Origin: JALYTY01 sp964546935
GTDB lineage: Bacteria > Vulcanimicrobiota > Vulcanimicrobiia > Vulcanimicrobiales > Vulcanimicrobiaceae
Direction: 5' to 3'
DNA length: 64,000 nt
Assembly (NCBI GenBank): GCA_964546935.1
Contig: CAZJLJ010000007.1
Span: forward strand, 15,221 to 79,220
In this document: one piece after another, positions 49,014-57,744 of the stretch
Layout: each line of letters begins with the position of its first letter
Position numbering within the stretch: the stretch's first letter is position 1
Notes under the pieces: generated by a model
What the model was told of the DNA's origin: nothing
The model's database searches: none
Seen by the model: only the letters and a program-made list of their open reading frames with translations
Made by a program: the position numbers and the translations under genes

Positions 49014-51073
49014 AGGTACTTCGCGAACCAGTCAGCCATCATGTGCAGCCGCTCGACGCGATGAATCGGCTCACCGGTACGGTTCAGATCGTGATTCTCT
49101 CTCGGAACGGCGATATACGTAACCTTTCGGCCGAGGATCTTCAAGAGGTTGTACTCTTGCAGCGTGTTGTCGACCGGCGTACGTGTATCTTCTTCGGAGT
49201 GAAGAATCATTAACGGCGTATGCACGTCGTTGACGTACGTCAGCGGCGACATCGGAGCATATAAGCTCTTGGGATCCCAGGGAACGCCCCACTGGTGGAA
49301 TCCGCCAAGACCGTTCTTCGATGCGAAGTCTGCGCCGAAGCTTTCGCTTTGTAGATCGCTGACGACGCGTTCGGCGATTGCGGTTTTATAACGGTCCGTG
49401 TGCGAAACAACCCAGAGCGTTGCGAACCCACCGTAAGAGCCGCCTGTTTCACCTAGGCGCGAAGCATCAACGTCAGGCCGTTTGATCGCCTCGTCCATTA
49501 CAAGTTGCACGTCCTCGAACATGGCGTTTCCGTAATCTTTTGTTAGGGCAGCCGCGAACGGATAACCGTATCCGGTGCTTCCTCGGGGATCGGAAAAGAC
49601 TACGTTATACCCTAACGACGTCCACATTTGGAATTCGTCGAAATACGTATCGCCGAACTGCGCAAGCGGACCGCCGTGGATATCGAGAAGCGTCGGATGC
49701 TTCGTTCCCGTTCCGCCCACGGCCGGCATGAACCATGCATGCACGGTGAAGCCCGCAGAGTCTTTGACGGTGAACGGTTGCGGCTTCGAGAGCGTTACCT
49801 CGCTCAAGTAGGCATCGTTCAATCCGGTTAGACGGCGCGGCGTTCCGGTGGCGGTATCCGCTACGTAAAGATCGACGGGGTGCGTGAAATCACTATAGAG
49901 ATAAGCAACGCGCTTGCCGTCCAGGGAGAGCGTACAAGACCACGCCTCACCTCTCGGCGGCGTCAGATCCGTTACGCTTCCCGTATCCAAATCGAAACGG
50001 CGCAAGTTCGCATATCCCTGGCCGTCGGCATTCACGATCGCCGTTCGGCCGTCCGGCATCGTATCGCCGCAACCGCCGCCGCCTTCTTTCAAGTCGGCCA
50101 AGAGCGTATCGCCAAACGAAATCGTGTTCTTGGGAACGACGACGCGCATCTGCGATCCGTCGAATTTTGACTTGCGGACTTCAGGAATAGCGGCCGGATC
50201 CTCCACGCCGCCCGCTGCATACCAAATTTCGTCGCTCTTTTTCGATACGAAGAAAGCAAAGTTGACCGGCAGATCCGACGCCAGTTTCTGCATCGCACCA
50301 CCGGTCGACGGAATTGAGTAGATGTCCGTCGGTCCGGCATCGACCGGATCGTACCGTGTGGAATTGAAGACGATCGTGCCGTCGTCGTGCGACCAGCCGT
50401 CGAAGTTTTCGGAGTAAGGTCCCGACGTAAGGGCGCGCGCATTTGAACCATCGGCGTTCATGGTCCAAATATGCGCGTGCTTATCGTATACGTATCCCGC
50501 ACCGTTCAGTTGGAATTGCATCTTATCGATCGTGCGGATATCGGTCGTCTTCTCCGTTTTCGACGGCGCGAATCCGGCCTTTGCGAAATCGACATACGTG
50601 GCGTGGGGTGGATCCGTTTGTGTGACCGTGAAAGCGATGCGTTTGCCGTCGTGCGACGGCGCGGGTCCGGCAGCGCCGTCTTTGATGTGCGTTAGTTGGG
50701 CGATCTTTCCGGTTTCGAGCGTGTACTGGAAGATTTGCCCGTGCTTCTGTTTATCGGGCCGGACGAAGTAAAACGACTTCGAGTCCTGTGCCCAGGCCAA
50801 GTCACCGTCGTGCGTGCCGCTCGTAACGTCCGAGACGCGATCGTTCGCGACGTTCACGAGAAGCACGGTAGTTTCGTACGTGTTCTTGGGTCCGTTCATC
50901 CGGCGGCGCACGACGGCGACGTTTTTGCCGTCCGGTGAAATTTGCGCTCCATCAAGAAATGTCAATTTGAACAGGTCCTCGGCCGCCACGGGACGGGCCG
51001 AAGCCGATGCGGGAACAACCACGCCGAACGTGGCCATCGCCGCCACGGCAATAAGCAAACGAAGCGATTTCAT
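49004..51073 (-). CDS. Exported S9 family prolyl-oligopeptidase-type peptidase
   Basis: The 689-residue protein has a signal peptide ending SASA-RP near 27, a WD40-like beta-propeller (about 35-420; ISPDGKNVAVVRRRMN, PDGRTAIVN, SLDGKRVAYLY) and a C-terminal alpha/beta-hydrolase domain with the nucleophile in GGSYGGFATLW, aspartate in ILHSEEDTRTPVDN and histidine in PRENHDLNRTG. This is the dipeptidyl aminopeptidase/acylaminoacyl peptidase group of S9. It probably cleaves short peptides in the periplasm. It lies 30 bases after egtD on the same strand, so the two may be co-transcribed. Confidence 0.93.
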   Translation of the reverse strand: MKSLRLLIAVAAMATFGVVVPASASARPVAAEDLFKLTFLDGAQISPDGKNVAVVRRRMNGPKNTYETTVLLVNVANDRVSDVTSGTHDGDLAWAQDSKSFYFVRPDKQKHGQIFQYTLETGKIAQLTHIKDGAAGPAPSHDGKRIAFTVTQTDPPHATYVDFAKAGFAPSKTEKTTDIRTIDKMQFQLNGAGYVYDKHAHIWTMNADGSNARALTSGPYSENFDGWSHDDGTIVFNSTRYDPVDAGPTDIYSIPSTGGAMQKLASDLPVNFAFFVSKKSDEIWYAAGGVEDPAAIPEVRKSKFDGSQMRVVVPKNTISFGDTLLADLKEGGGGCGDTMPDGRTAIVNADGQGYANLRRFDLDTGSVTDLTPPRGEAWSCTLSLDGKRVAYLYSDFTHPVDLYVADTATGTPRRLTGLNDAYLSEVTLSKPQPFTVKDSAGFTVHAWFMPAVGGTGTKHPTLLDIHGGPLAQFGDTYFDEFQMWTSLGYNVVFSDPRGSTGYGYPFAAALTKDYGNAMFEDVQLVMDEAIKRPDVDASRLGETGGSYGGFATLWVVSHTDRYKTAIAERVVSDLQSESFGADFASKNGLGGFHQWGVPWDPKSLYAPMSPLTYVNDVHTPLMILHSEEDTRTPVDNTLQEYNLLKILGRKVTYIAVPRENHDLNRTGEPIHRVERLHMMADWFAKYLQP

Positions 51074-51103
51074 GGCGCGCTTTTTTCGCGCGCGGCGCGC
51101 TAT

Positions 51104-52108
51104 CTACCCGTTGCGAACTAAGAGCGATACGCCGAAGCGGGCGGCTTTGTCCGTCCACGTTCGCTTATGCGTAAAGCCGGTCGCCTTCGCAAGCTTTCCG
51201 ATCGCCGCTTCGTCGAATTTGAACGACGACTCAGTGTGAATCGCTTCGCCCTTCTTGAAGTGCACCGTCTTCTCGATCGACGCGATTTCGACGTCGTGAC
51301 TGACGGTCGAACGTAAATACGAGTCGACGACTCCGCGTCTTTCGTCGTAATGCGCCGAGTGTTGAAAATTGCCAAGGTTGAACGTGCCGCCCAATTCGCG
51401 GTTGATTCGTCCCAGCAGATTCTTGTCGAACGCCGACGTGACGCCCGTCGGATCGTTGTAGGCTAACTCCAGCGTCGCACGGTCTTTCTTCAAATCCGTC
51501 CCGAGCAGCAAACCGTCACCCGGACGCAGCACACGCGCAATGAGCGCGAGCAACGATTTCGCATCTTCAGGCTGATAGTTTCCGATGTTCGATCCCATCA
51601 ACATGGCCAGTACGCGTTGTTTGAACTTCAGTGCGTCCGATTTAAGCACGGTGAAATAATCGCCGTGGAAGCCGCGCACGCGCAAGCCGGAGTAGCTGTC
51701 GACGAGCGATTCCGACGAGCTGCGCAGAGCGTCGAGCGAAATGTCGATCGGATTGTAACGCAAAGTGGTTTGAACTCGAAGCGCTTCTTCAATAAGAATG
51801 CGGGTCTTCGCCGCGCTGCCGCTTCCGAGTTCCAAAAACTCCACCGGCTCTTCTAAGACGCGCACGATTTCCCAACCCCAATCGCGCAGAATCTCGGTCT
51901 CCGCGAGCGTCAGATAATACTCCGGCAATTTGGTGATCGCGTCGAATAGCGCAGAGCCCAAATCGTCGTAGAAATATTTCGACGGCAACCGCTTCGGGCG
52001 GCTCGCAAGACCGGTTGCGACATCGCCGGCAAAGTTGGTCGATGCCACGGCGTGCGGCAACTCTACGATTTCGAGCCGCTTGGAAACGCTTGTAAGAACC
52101 TGGTGCAT
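51104..52108 (-). CDS. egtD: L-histidine N-alpha-methyltransferase (EgtD)
   Basis: EgtD trimethylates histidine to hercynine with SAM, the first step of ergothioneine synthesis. The 334-residue protein shows LPSKYFYDDLGSALFDAITKLPEYYLTLAETEIL, the SAM loop LELGSGSAAKTRILIEEAL, YNPIDISLDAL, GSNIGNYQPEDAKSLL and LGTDLKKDRATLELAYNDPTGVT. These blocks and the length fit EgtD. EgtB, which would add sulfur, is not in this window; genes upstream and downstream are a permease and a peptidase. Either the pathway continues elsewhere, or hercynine is the end product. Confidence 0.92.
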   Translation of the reverse strand: MHQVLTSVSKRLEIVELPHAVASTNFAGDVATGLASRPKRLPSKYFYDDLGSALFDAITKLPEYYLTLAETEILRDWGWEIVRVLEEPVEFLELGSGSAAKTRILIEEALRVQTTLRYNPIDISLDALRSSSESLVDSYSGLRVRGFHGDYFTVLKSDALKFKQRVLAMLMGSNIGNYQPEDAKSLLALIARVLRPGDGLLLGTDLKKDRATLELAYNDPTGVTSAFDKNLLGRINRELGGTFNLGNFQHSAHYDERRGVVDSYLRSTVSHDVEIASIEKTVHFKKGEAIHTESSFKFDEAAIGKLAKATGFTHKRTWTDKAARFGVSLLVRNG

Positions 52109-52148
52109 GCTTCCTCCGGTTAAGGCGGTTATACCCCCAACGCCCGAA

Positions 52149-53549
52149 TTATGCGCGCGGTTTCACTTGAGAATGATGAAAGCCGTAGAAGCTGTAGATC
52201 AGGATGCCCACCACGAACCAGATTCCGTAGCGCACCCACGTTGCCAGTTGCAGCCCAGAGATAAGGTAGAAACACACTATAACACCCGCAATTGAAAAAA
52301 CGGGCAAGAACGGCGCACGGAAGGGCCGTGGGGCATCGGGAGCTACGTAGCGCAGCACCAGCACTCCAAGGCAAACGATCGCAAAAGCCGCAAGCGTGCC
52401 GATGTTTACCAGCGTAAGCAAATCCGAAAGCGGGAAGACAGCCGCAAACACCGCGACGATCGACCCGGTAATAATCGTCATTCGGGCCGGCGTTCGATAC
52501 ACGCGATGCACTCTTGCAACACCCGGCGGCAAAAGCCGGTCGCGCGCCATCACATAAAAGATCCGGATTTGCCCGAGTAACGACGTTAGCATCACGGTGG
52601 TATTTCCGGCGATTCCACCAAGAGCAATGATCCAGTAGGTAACGTGATTCGTCGAAACCGCGTTGTAGGCATCAAGCATCGCGGCACCTTCCGACAACTT
52701 CATATACGGAAGAACGCCGACCGTGCATAGCGTCAGCGCGACATATAAAATGCCGCCTATCGCGAGCGCCAGGATGATTCCGACCGGAACGTCTCGCTCC
52801 GGCCGGTGCGCTTCTTCCGACGCGACGGTAACCGTGTCGAAACCGATGTAAGCAAAGAACACGAGCGCACTGCTCGTAACGATCCCGTGCCAGCCGAACG
52901 GCGCGAACGGATGAAGATTCGAGGGACGAATTGCGTGAGCGACCACCGCAACGAACACGAGCATGGAAATGATTTGAACGACAACGAGCGTTGAATTGAC
53001 GCCCGCCGATTCACGAATGCCGATCGCGACAAGAGCTGTGATAGCGAGCGTAACGAGCGCCGCCGGAACGTCGATCTGCGGATGAGCGGAAAAAGGCGCC
53101 GCAATCTGTGCCCACGCCGGCAAATGAATGCCGATATTTCCAAGCAGGTGCTGGAAGTAATCGGACCACGAAGACGCCGTAGGCGCGACAGAAAGTCCGT
53201 ACTCCAGGATTAAATCCCAACCGATAATCCAAGCAATCAGCTCACCGAGCGTTGCGTATGCATACGTATAAGCGCTTCCGGCAACCGGCACCATCGAAGC
53301 AAATTCCGCGTAGCAAAACGCCACGCAAACGCTGACCAAACCCGAGAGAACGTATGCTAGAATAACGGCCGGTCCGGCGGCATGCGCGCCGGCACCAATA
53401 GTCGGAAAGATCCCGCCCAACATCGTTCCCAAACCGATAGCAGTAAGAGCGGGCCACCCGAGCGCACGCCGCAATCGCGGTTGATCGGTGTCGGGCGGAG
53501 TCCAGGTGAGTGGTTGTCTTGCGAAAAGCTGCCGAAGAACCGATGCCAA
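52149..53549 (-). CDS. APC-superfamily amino acid permease, CAT/YfnA-like
   Basis: The 466-residue protein has twelve or more predicted helices and the APC marks: WPALTAIGLGTMLGGIFPTIGAG at helix 1, SMVPVAGSAYTYAYATLGELIAW at helix 3, FVAVVAHAIRP, and GFDTVTVASEEAHRPERDVPVGI at helices 6-7. The last two and the overall length fit cationic amino acid transporters of the YfnA type. It likely imports an amino acid, perhaps histidine or arginine, in exchange or with a proton. EgtD follows 40 bases downstream on the same strand, which makes a link to histidine uptake plausible but not shown. Confidence 0.9.
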   Translation of the reverse strand: MASVLRQLFARQPLTWTPPDTDQPRLRRALGWPALTAIGLGTMLGGIFPTIGAGAHAAGPAVILAYVLSGLVSVCVAFCYAEFASMVPVAGSAYTYAYATLGELIAWIIGWDLILEYGLSVAPTASSWSDYFQHLLGNIGIHLPAWAQIAAPFSAHPQIDVPAALVTLAITALVAIGIRESAGVNSTLVVVQIISMLVFVAVVAHAIRPSNLHPFAPFGWHGIVTSSALVFFAYIGFDTVTVASEEAHRPERDVPVGIILALAIGGILYVALTLCTVGVLPYMKLSEGAAMLDAYNAVSTNHVTYWIIALGGIAGNTTVMLTSLLGQIRIFYVMARDRLLPPGVARVHRVYRTPARMTIITGSIVAVFAAVFPLSDLLTLVNIGTLAAFAIVCLGVLVLRYVAPDAPRPFRAPFLPVFSIAGVIVCFYLISGLQLATWVRYGIWFVVGILIYSFYGFHHSQVKPRA

Positions 53550-53554
53550 CGATG

Positions 53555-54043
53555 CTATTTCGCGCAGACGTTGTGAAGCGCGGAAACGGCTGAACTATCC
53601 GGAGCGGCGTTCAACGGATAGGTGTACATCGCCAAATAGGTCTTCCCGTTCGCGACGGTGGCGAGCATATCTATGTTGCTTTCGGTATGCGTGCCGGATG
53701 CAACGCCCACGCCGATTTTCACATTCGTGCTCGTCGTCCCGGTCATTTCCGCGTAGTCCGCGGGCTGCTTGCCGCAAATATCGATCCGCTCTTTTTTCCG
53801 AAACTTTACGTCCGTGACTTTGGCGTTTTGCAACGCCTTGTCGAGGTTCAGCTCGCCGGGGAACCCCATGAGCATTAGGGTGCTCTTTTCATCCGGCGTC
53901 TGCCAGACTTGCATGAATCCCGCTATCGAAGCCTTGCTTTGGAACTTCGGAGGGGCGTCGAACTTCACCGAATCGGTAACGCTTCCGCACGCGGCAAGAA
54001 CCGCCACCGAGAAAACGGCGGCAAACGACGTTCGTCGAATCAT
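53555..54043 (-). CDS. Predicted lipoprotein of unknown function
   Basis: The 162-residue protein has a signal peptide with lipobox LAAC (acceptor C19), then a mature beta/alpha domain of about 140 residues: SIAGFMQVWQTPDEKSTLMLMGFPG, KVTDVKFRKKERIDICGKQPADYAEM, and a C-terminal SSAVSALHNVCAK. Two mature cysteines (DICGK and NVCAK) could form a disulfide. I recognise no family; the layout suggests a periplasmic binding or stress protein. It overlaps the end of the upstream transglycosylase gene (ATGA) and precedes the permease gene by only 5 bases. Confidence 0.7.
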   Translation of the reverse strand: MIRRTSFAAVFSVAVLAACGSVTDSVKFDAPPKFQSKASIAGFMQVWQTPDEKSTLMLMGFPGELNLDKALQNAKVTDVKFRKKERIDICGKQPADYAEMTGTTSTNVKIGVGVASGTHTESNIDMLATVANGKTYLAMYTYPLNAAPDSSAVSALHNVCAK

Positions 54044-54762
54044 TTGCGCCGCTTCAACCCTGCAGGGGAAAAGTCCGCTGGCAGGCGCTCGTAGGACGCA
54101 ATGCGCGCCCAGCGCTCGTAAATGTCGGAAACGTACTGCTGCGTTTCGGCGTACGGCGGGATGCCGCGATACCGCGCAACGGCGCCGGGTCCGGCATTAT
54201 ACGCTGCAAGCGCGGCTGCGTAGGCGTCCGGATAGCGATTGCGGTACTCGCCGAGGTAGGAAGATAACAGACGCGAGGCGCCGTTGATTGCATCGAACGG
54301 ATCGTACGGATCGACTCCGCTCTCCGCGGCGGTCTGCAATTCGAACTGCGCGATACCAACCGCACCTGCAGCGGAGAGCGCCCTCGGGTCGTACGCGGAT
54401 TCTTGCAATAATGTCGCGCCCAAGAATTCAGGTGGAATCCCAACCGAACGGGCGGCGTGCGCGGTGGCATCAGCGAGCATAAGTGCACCCATTGCCGTCA
54501 TCCGCGGGTTCGTACGCATAATGGCGCGAGTTATTGCAATTTCAGGGTATGATACCCGCGAACCATCCTGGAAAAGACGAGCGCCCACAAGCGCATCGAC
54601 GTGCGATGGTGCCGGCCAGCTTAAACTGGTGTTAAGGGCGCGATCGAGTCGCGCGACCGAAGTGTGCCGATCGCGAAAATGTTCAGAGGTAGATGGCGCG
54701 CAGCCGCACAAGATTGCAACTGCGCAAGCGACGATCAATGTTTTCAAATGAGGGATCCGCAC
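54040..54762 (-). CDS. Lytic transglycosylase lipoprotein, SLT domain
   Basis: From the GTG at 54762 the 240-residue protein starts with a short signal and a lipobox-like ILCGC, then an unstructured stretch and an SLT domain with GATLLQESAYDPRALSAAGAVGIAQF (catalytic glutamate in LLQESAY), and later AYNAGPGAVARYRGIPPYAETQQYV. It should cut peptidoglycan as a membrane-anchored MltE/Slt-type enzyme. A TTG at 54783 is another possible start; neither has a clear Shine-Dalgarno. The start codon faces that of the hydroxylase-like gene at 54765. It is coupled to a lipoprotein gene by ATGA. Confidence 0.85.
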   Translation of the reverse strand: MRIPHLKTLIVACAVAILCGCAPSTSEHFRDRHTSVARLDRALNTSLSWPAPSHVDALVGARLFQDGSRVSYPEIAITRAIMRTNPRMTAMGALMLADATAHAARSVGIPPEFLGATLLQESAYDPRALSAAGAVGIAQFELQTAAESGVDPYDPFDAINGASRLLSSYLGEYRNRYPDAYAAALAAYNAGPGAVARYRGIPPYAETQQYVSDIYERWARIASYERLPADFSPAGLKRRK

Positions 54763-54764
54763 CG

Positions 54765-55301
54765 ATGGCACTTGTGGCAGCAACGCTAATCGTTCTAATT
54801 ATTGGCGATTTTGCTTCGACGTTTTTCTATCACGTGCCGCAGCATCTTTGGTTTACGCTACATTTACGCACGCATCACGATCGCCGTCGTTCGTACTGGG
54901 ACCACGCGGTTCTTTCGCGCAACCCCGAAGTATTGCTGGACGGCCTTCTCGGGGCGGTGCCCTATCTCGTCATCGCGGGTGTGGTTGCCATTGCGTTGAA
55001 AGGTTCGTGGCCGGGCGCGCTGCTCGGGCTCGTTCTAGGACAGCTTCACGTCTGGTGGCGCCATACGACAGAAATCGGATGGCGGACCCCGGCGTGGCTC
55101 CGTGCTGTCGCCCGGCCGCTGCAAATCGTCCTTCCCGAGGACCACGACGGCCACCACCGAAACCCCGATATCGAGTTTGGCGACATTTTCCGCTTTTACG
55201 ATGCGCCGGCCCGTGCTCTCATAGCCAAACTCGCCCCGACCAGCCGCCGCTACAAAAACGCGGCGCTACGAAGGGCGAAACGGATTCCGGCGCGCGCATA
55301 A
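54765..55301 (+). CDS. Membrane histidine-box protein of the fatty-acid hydroxylase/sterol desaturase type
   Basis: From the ATG at 54765 (GAGGGA 8-9 bases upstream) the protein is 178 residues with about four membrane helices. Histidine clusters occur at HVPQH, at HLRTHHDRRR, and in EDHDGHHRNP, which resemble the three His boxes of the di-iron fatty-acid hydroxylases, sterol desaturases and carotenoid hydroxylases. The reaction would be hydroxylation of a lipid or carotenoid. The family match is by motif, and a distant relative with another substrate is possible. The glycosyltransferase gene starts 13 bases after its stop. Confidence 0.72.
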   Translation: MALVAATLIVLIIGDFASTFFYHVPQHLWFTLHLRTHHDRRRSYWDHAVLSRNPEVLLDGLLGAVPYLVIAGVVAIALKGSWPGALLGLVLGQLHVWWRHTTEIGWRTPAWLRAVARPLQIVLPEDHDGHHRNPDIEFGDIFRFYDAPARALIAKLAPTSRRYKNAALRRAKRIPARA

Positions 55302-55314
55302 CAACGGAGATTGA

Positions 55315-56511
55315 ATGACCAAACGGGCACTCTTTCTGATCTCGGATACCGGCGGCGGACACCGAAGTGCGGCAAACGCCATCACCGCAGCCTTAGACGA
55401 GATCAAGGAGCCGTTTGAATACGAGCACCGGATCGAAGACGTCGCTGCCCACTGCTCGTTCCCATTAACCCAGCTCGGGCTGGGTTACAGCATGGCTCTA
55501 CGCTATGCGCCTCCGGTGTACGGAGCACTCTACTACGCAACCAACGGCCGGCGCCGCTATCGGGCGCTGGTCCGTTTTTGCGAGCCGCTTTATCGCGAGC
55601 GTCTTCGCGATCTCTTCATTAGCTACAAGCCGGACGTCATTGTCTCGGTTCATCCGCTTCTGAACCACGCGGCGCTCCGCGCGCGCGCCGACGCGCACAT
55701 GCAACATATTCCGATCGTTACGGTAATCACCGATCTCGGCAAAGTGCACGAGTCATGGCTAACTCCGGAATCCGACGCTGTTGTTGTACCGGCTCATGAA
55801 GTCTACGAACGCGCGCTTTCACGCGGCATCTCGCCTTCTCGTCTCCGCTTGCTGGGCCAGCCGATTCATCCGAAGTTCGACGACGTGCATGGAACCAAGG
55901 AAGAACTTCGCCGGCAGTTAGGACTGCCGGAAGACAAACTGATCGTTATGCTCATGGCGGGCGGCGAAGGCGGCGGCAAACTCTTGCCGACTACGCTTGC
56001 TCTTGCGAAAGCGCGCCTGCCCATTCATCTGCTTGTCGTGTGCGGGCGTAACGAGCCGCTGCGTCAGAAGCTCGAAGAACTCTCATCGGCATTGCCGACG
56101 CCGATGACGGTGCTCGGATTTACCAATAAGATTCCGGAGTATTTCCGCGCCGTCGACTTGCTCGTAACGAAAGCCGGACCGGGATCTCTTGCCGAAGCGA
56201 ATGCAGCGAAATTACCGGTTGTGGTTTACGATTACGTGCCGGGGCAAGAACGCGGCAACGTAGATTTCGTTCGCCACAACGGATTGGGCGCGGTCGCCTT
56301 ACACGGTGCCGCCGAGGTCGTGCAAGCGGTGCGTAATCTCATTCGCACGCCCGCGCGTTTGGAACAGATCCGCCACAACCAAGAAATCGTTGCACCGGTG
56401 CGCAGCTCGCGGCGCATAGCCGCGTTGATCGCGCAGATTGCGAACACGCACACGATTCCGGCGCAAGACGATATGGCACTCGGCGGATTAAAGGCCGTAG
56501 CTTCGCTCTAA
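55315..56511 (+). CDS. MGDG-synthase-like glycosyltransferase (GT28)
   Basis: The 398-residue protein opens with ALFLISDTGGGHRSAANAIT, the MGDG_synth N-terminal domain signature, and has PIVTVITDLGKVHESWLTPESDAVVVPA, then the GT28 C-domain with MLMAGGEGGGKLLPTTL, VLGFTNKIPEYFRAVDLLVTKAGPGSLAEANA and PVVVYDYVPGQERGN. This is the group of monogalactosyl- and diglucosyl-diacylglycerol synthases and related processive lipid glucosyltransferases, so it likely transfers a sugar to diacylglycerol in the membrane. The short gap from the hydroxylase-like gene suggests a joint lipid-modifying function. The stop overlaps that of the convergent lipoprotein gene. Confidence 0.93.
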   Translation: MTKRALFLISDTGGGHRSAANAITAALDEIKEPFEYEHRIEDVAAHCSFPLTQLGLGYSMALRYAPPVYGALYYATNGRRRYRALVRFCEPLYRERLRDLFISYKPDVIVSVHPLLNHAALRARADAHMQHIPIVTVITDLGKVHESWLTPESDAVVVPAHEVYERALSRGISPSRLRLLGQPIHPKFDDVHGTKEELRRQLGLPEDKLIVMLMAGGEGGGKLLPTTLALAKARLPIHLLVVCGRNEPLRQKLEELSSALPTPMTVLGFTNKIPEYFRAVDLLVTKAGPGSLAEANAAKLPVVVYDYVPGQERGNVDFVRHNGLGAVALHGAAEVVQAVRNLIRTPARLEQIRHNQEIVAPVRSSRRIAALIAQIANTHTIPAQDDMALGGLKAVASL

Positions 56512-56930
56512 TACACGATGCTTACCGGCGTTGCCATGTCGACGTCGGAAGCTACGATCGTAACCGGAATGCATGTCAGGGCGACGTACGCTTGAGTCGT
56601 CGTATTCGTAATGCTTATCGTTGCCTGAAAGTTCGACGTGGACGATGCATCCGTTCCGAACATCCCCGTACACGGGCCGTTACTCGTTACCAAAATGGGA
56701 TGCGTGTAGGAGTTCCCAAGCGGAACCGGATTGCCGCGCGCTTCGAACGCCGTAACCTTCACCGGATAGACTCCCGGCCCGTTAAAGGGCGGCAACGACA
56801 GTTGTACGTTCGCCACGGGCACGACACGAGCGCCGGTTTTACGAAACTCCCCGAAGTGGTCTCCCGCATCGCCGCACGCCGAAACGATCGACGCGATGGT
56901 AACCAGTGCAGCGGCCCGCAAAAAATTCAT
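56508..56930 (-). CDS. Predicted lipoprotein of unknown function
   Basis: From the ATG at 56930, with GGAGG seven bases upstream, the product is 140 residues. It has a signal with lipobox VSAC (acceptor C19) and a mature beta-sandwich-like part with VVPVANVQLSLPPFNGPGVYPVKVTAFEARG and cysteines in GPCTGMFG and LTCIPVTI. The repeated Val/Thr strands suggest an Ig-like fold, perhaps cell-surface exposed. No enzyme motif is visible and I recognise no family. A start 28 codons earlier (57014) has no ribosome binding site and adds non-signal residues. Confidence 0.65.
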   Translation of the reverse strand: MNFLRAAALVTIASIVSACGDAGDHFGEFRKTGARVVPVANVQLSLPPFNGPGVYPVKVTAFEARGNPVPLGNSYTHPILVTSNGPCTGMFGTDASSTSNFQATISITNTTTQAYVALTCIPVTIVASDVDMATPVSIVY

Positions 56931-56976
56931 AGCCCACCTCCGGAAGGTGAAGCGAGACCCCTTAATTCTATGGTAT

Positions 56977-57744
56977 CTATTGCGGAATTTCAGCAAGCCG
57001 CCGCGAAATTGCAATTACGAGGCGCCTAGGAGAGATCCGCGGCGAGATCGCGACGAGTTTGTTTACGATGCCGGGCACGACTACGGTCTTGCCCCGCATC
57101 ATTCCACGAATGCCCGCCTTCGCAACCGCGCTCGCGTTAGCAACTCCCAAACGAACCAGCAACGTACGATGGACGCCCGCACGGTCTTGAAATCCGGTAG
57201 CAGTCGCTCCCGGACACAAACAAGTAACGGTAACGCCCGAACCTCGCAGCTCTTCAGCGATCGCCTCGGAGAAGGACAAAACGTACGCCTTCGCCGCGTA
57301 GTACACGGCCATGAATGGTCCGGGTACAAACGCGGCTGTGGAGCCGACGTTAAGAACGCGTCCGCTTCCGCGCAGCCGCATTCCGGGCAAATATTTGCGT
57401 GTTAGTTCGGTTAGTGTAACGACGTCCAGCAATAGCTCTTCACGAATGCGCTCTTCCGGTAACGTATCGAAACGGCCGTTGCTTGCGAATCCGGCATTGT
57501 TAACAAGGACATCGCACTGTGGAACGCGCGCGAAAACTCGATCGGCTGCGCCGAGGACACCTAGGTCCATGGCAATGGTCTCGACCGTAACGTTATATTG
57601 CGCGCGCAGATCCGCCGCGTTTGCTTCCAGCTTATCCGCGGAGCGCGCAATAAGGACCAGAGAATACCCGTCGGCCGCGAGCAGTTTTGCAAACTCGAGG
57701 CCGAGACCGCCCGAAGCCCCCGTTACAACGGCGAGCCCCTTCAT
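56977..57744 (-). CDS. Short-chain dehydrogenase/reductase
   Basis: The 255-residue protein is a classical SDR: nucleotide loop TGASGGLGLEFA (8-19), LVNNAGFASNG near 80-90, catalytic serine S135 in VGSTAAF, and Y148-x-x-x-K152 in VYYAAKAYV. The ARSADKLE after the second strand fits an NADP-preferring enzyme. The fold resembles the DltE/acyl-reductase-like branch; the substrate is unknown. The start ATG shares its A with the stop of the ROK kinase gene (TGATG), so it is coupled to it. Confidence 0.92.
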   Translation of the reverse strand: MKGLAVVTGASGGLGLEFAKLLAADGYSLVLIARSADKLEANAADLRAQYNVTVETIAMDLGVLGAADRVFARVPQCDVLVNNAGFASNGRFDTLPEERIREELLLDVVTLTELTRKYLPGMRLRGSGRVLNVGSTAAFVPGPFMAVYYAAKAYVLSFSEAIAEELRGSGVTVTCLCPGATATGFQDRAGVHRTLLVRLGVANASAVAKAGIRGMMRGKTVVVPGIVNKLVAISPRISPRRLVIAISRRLAEIPQ

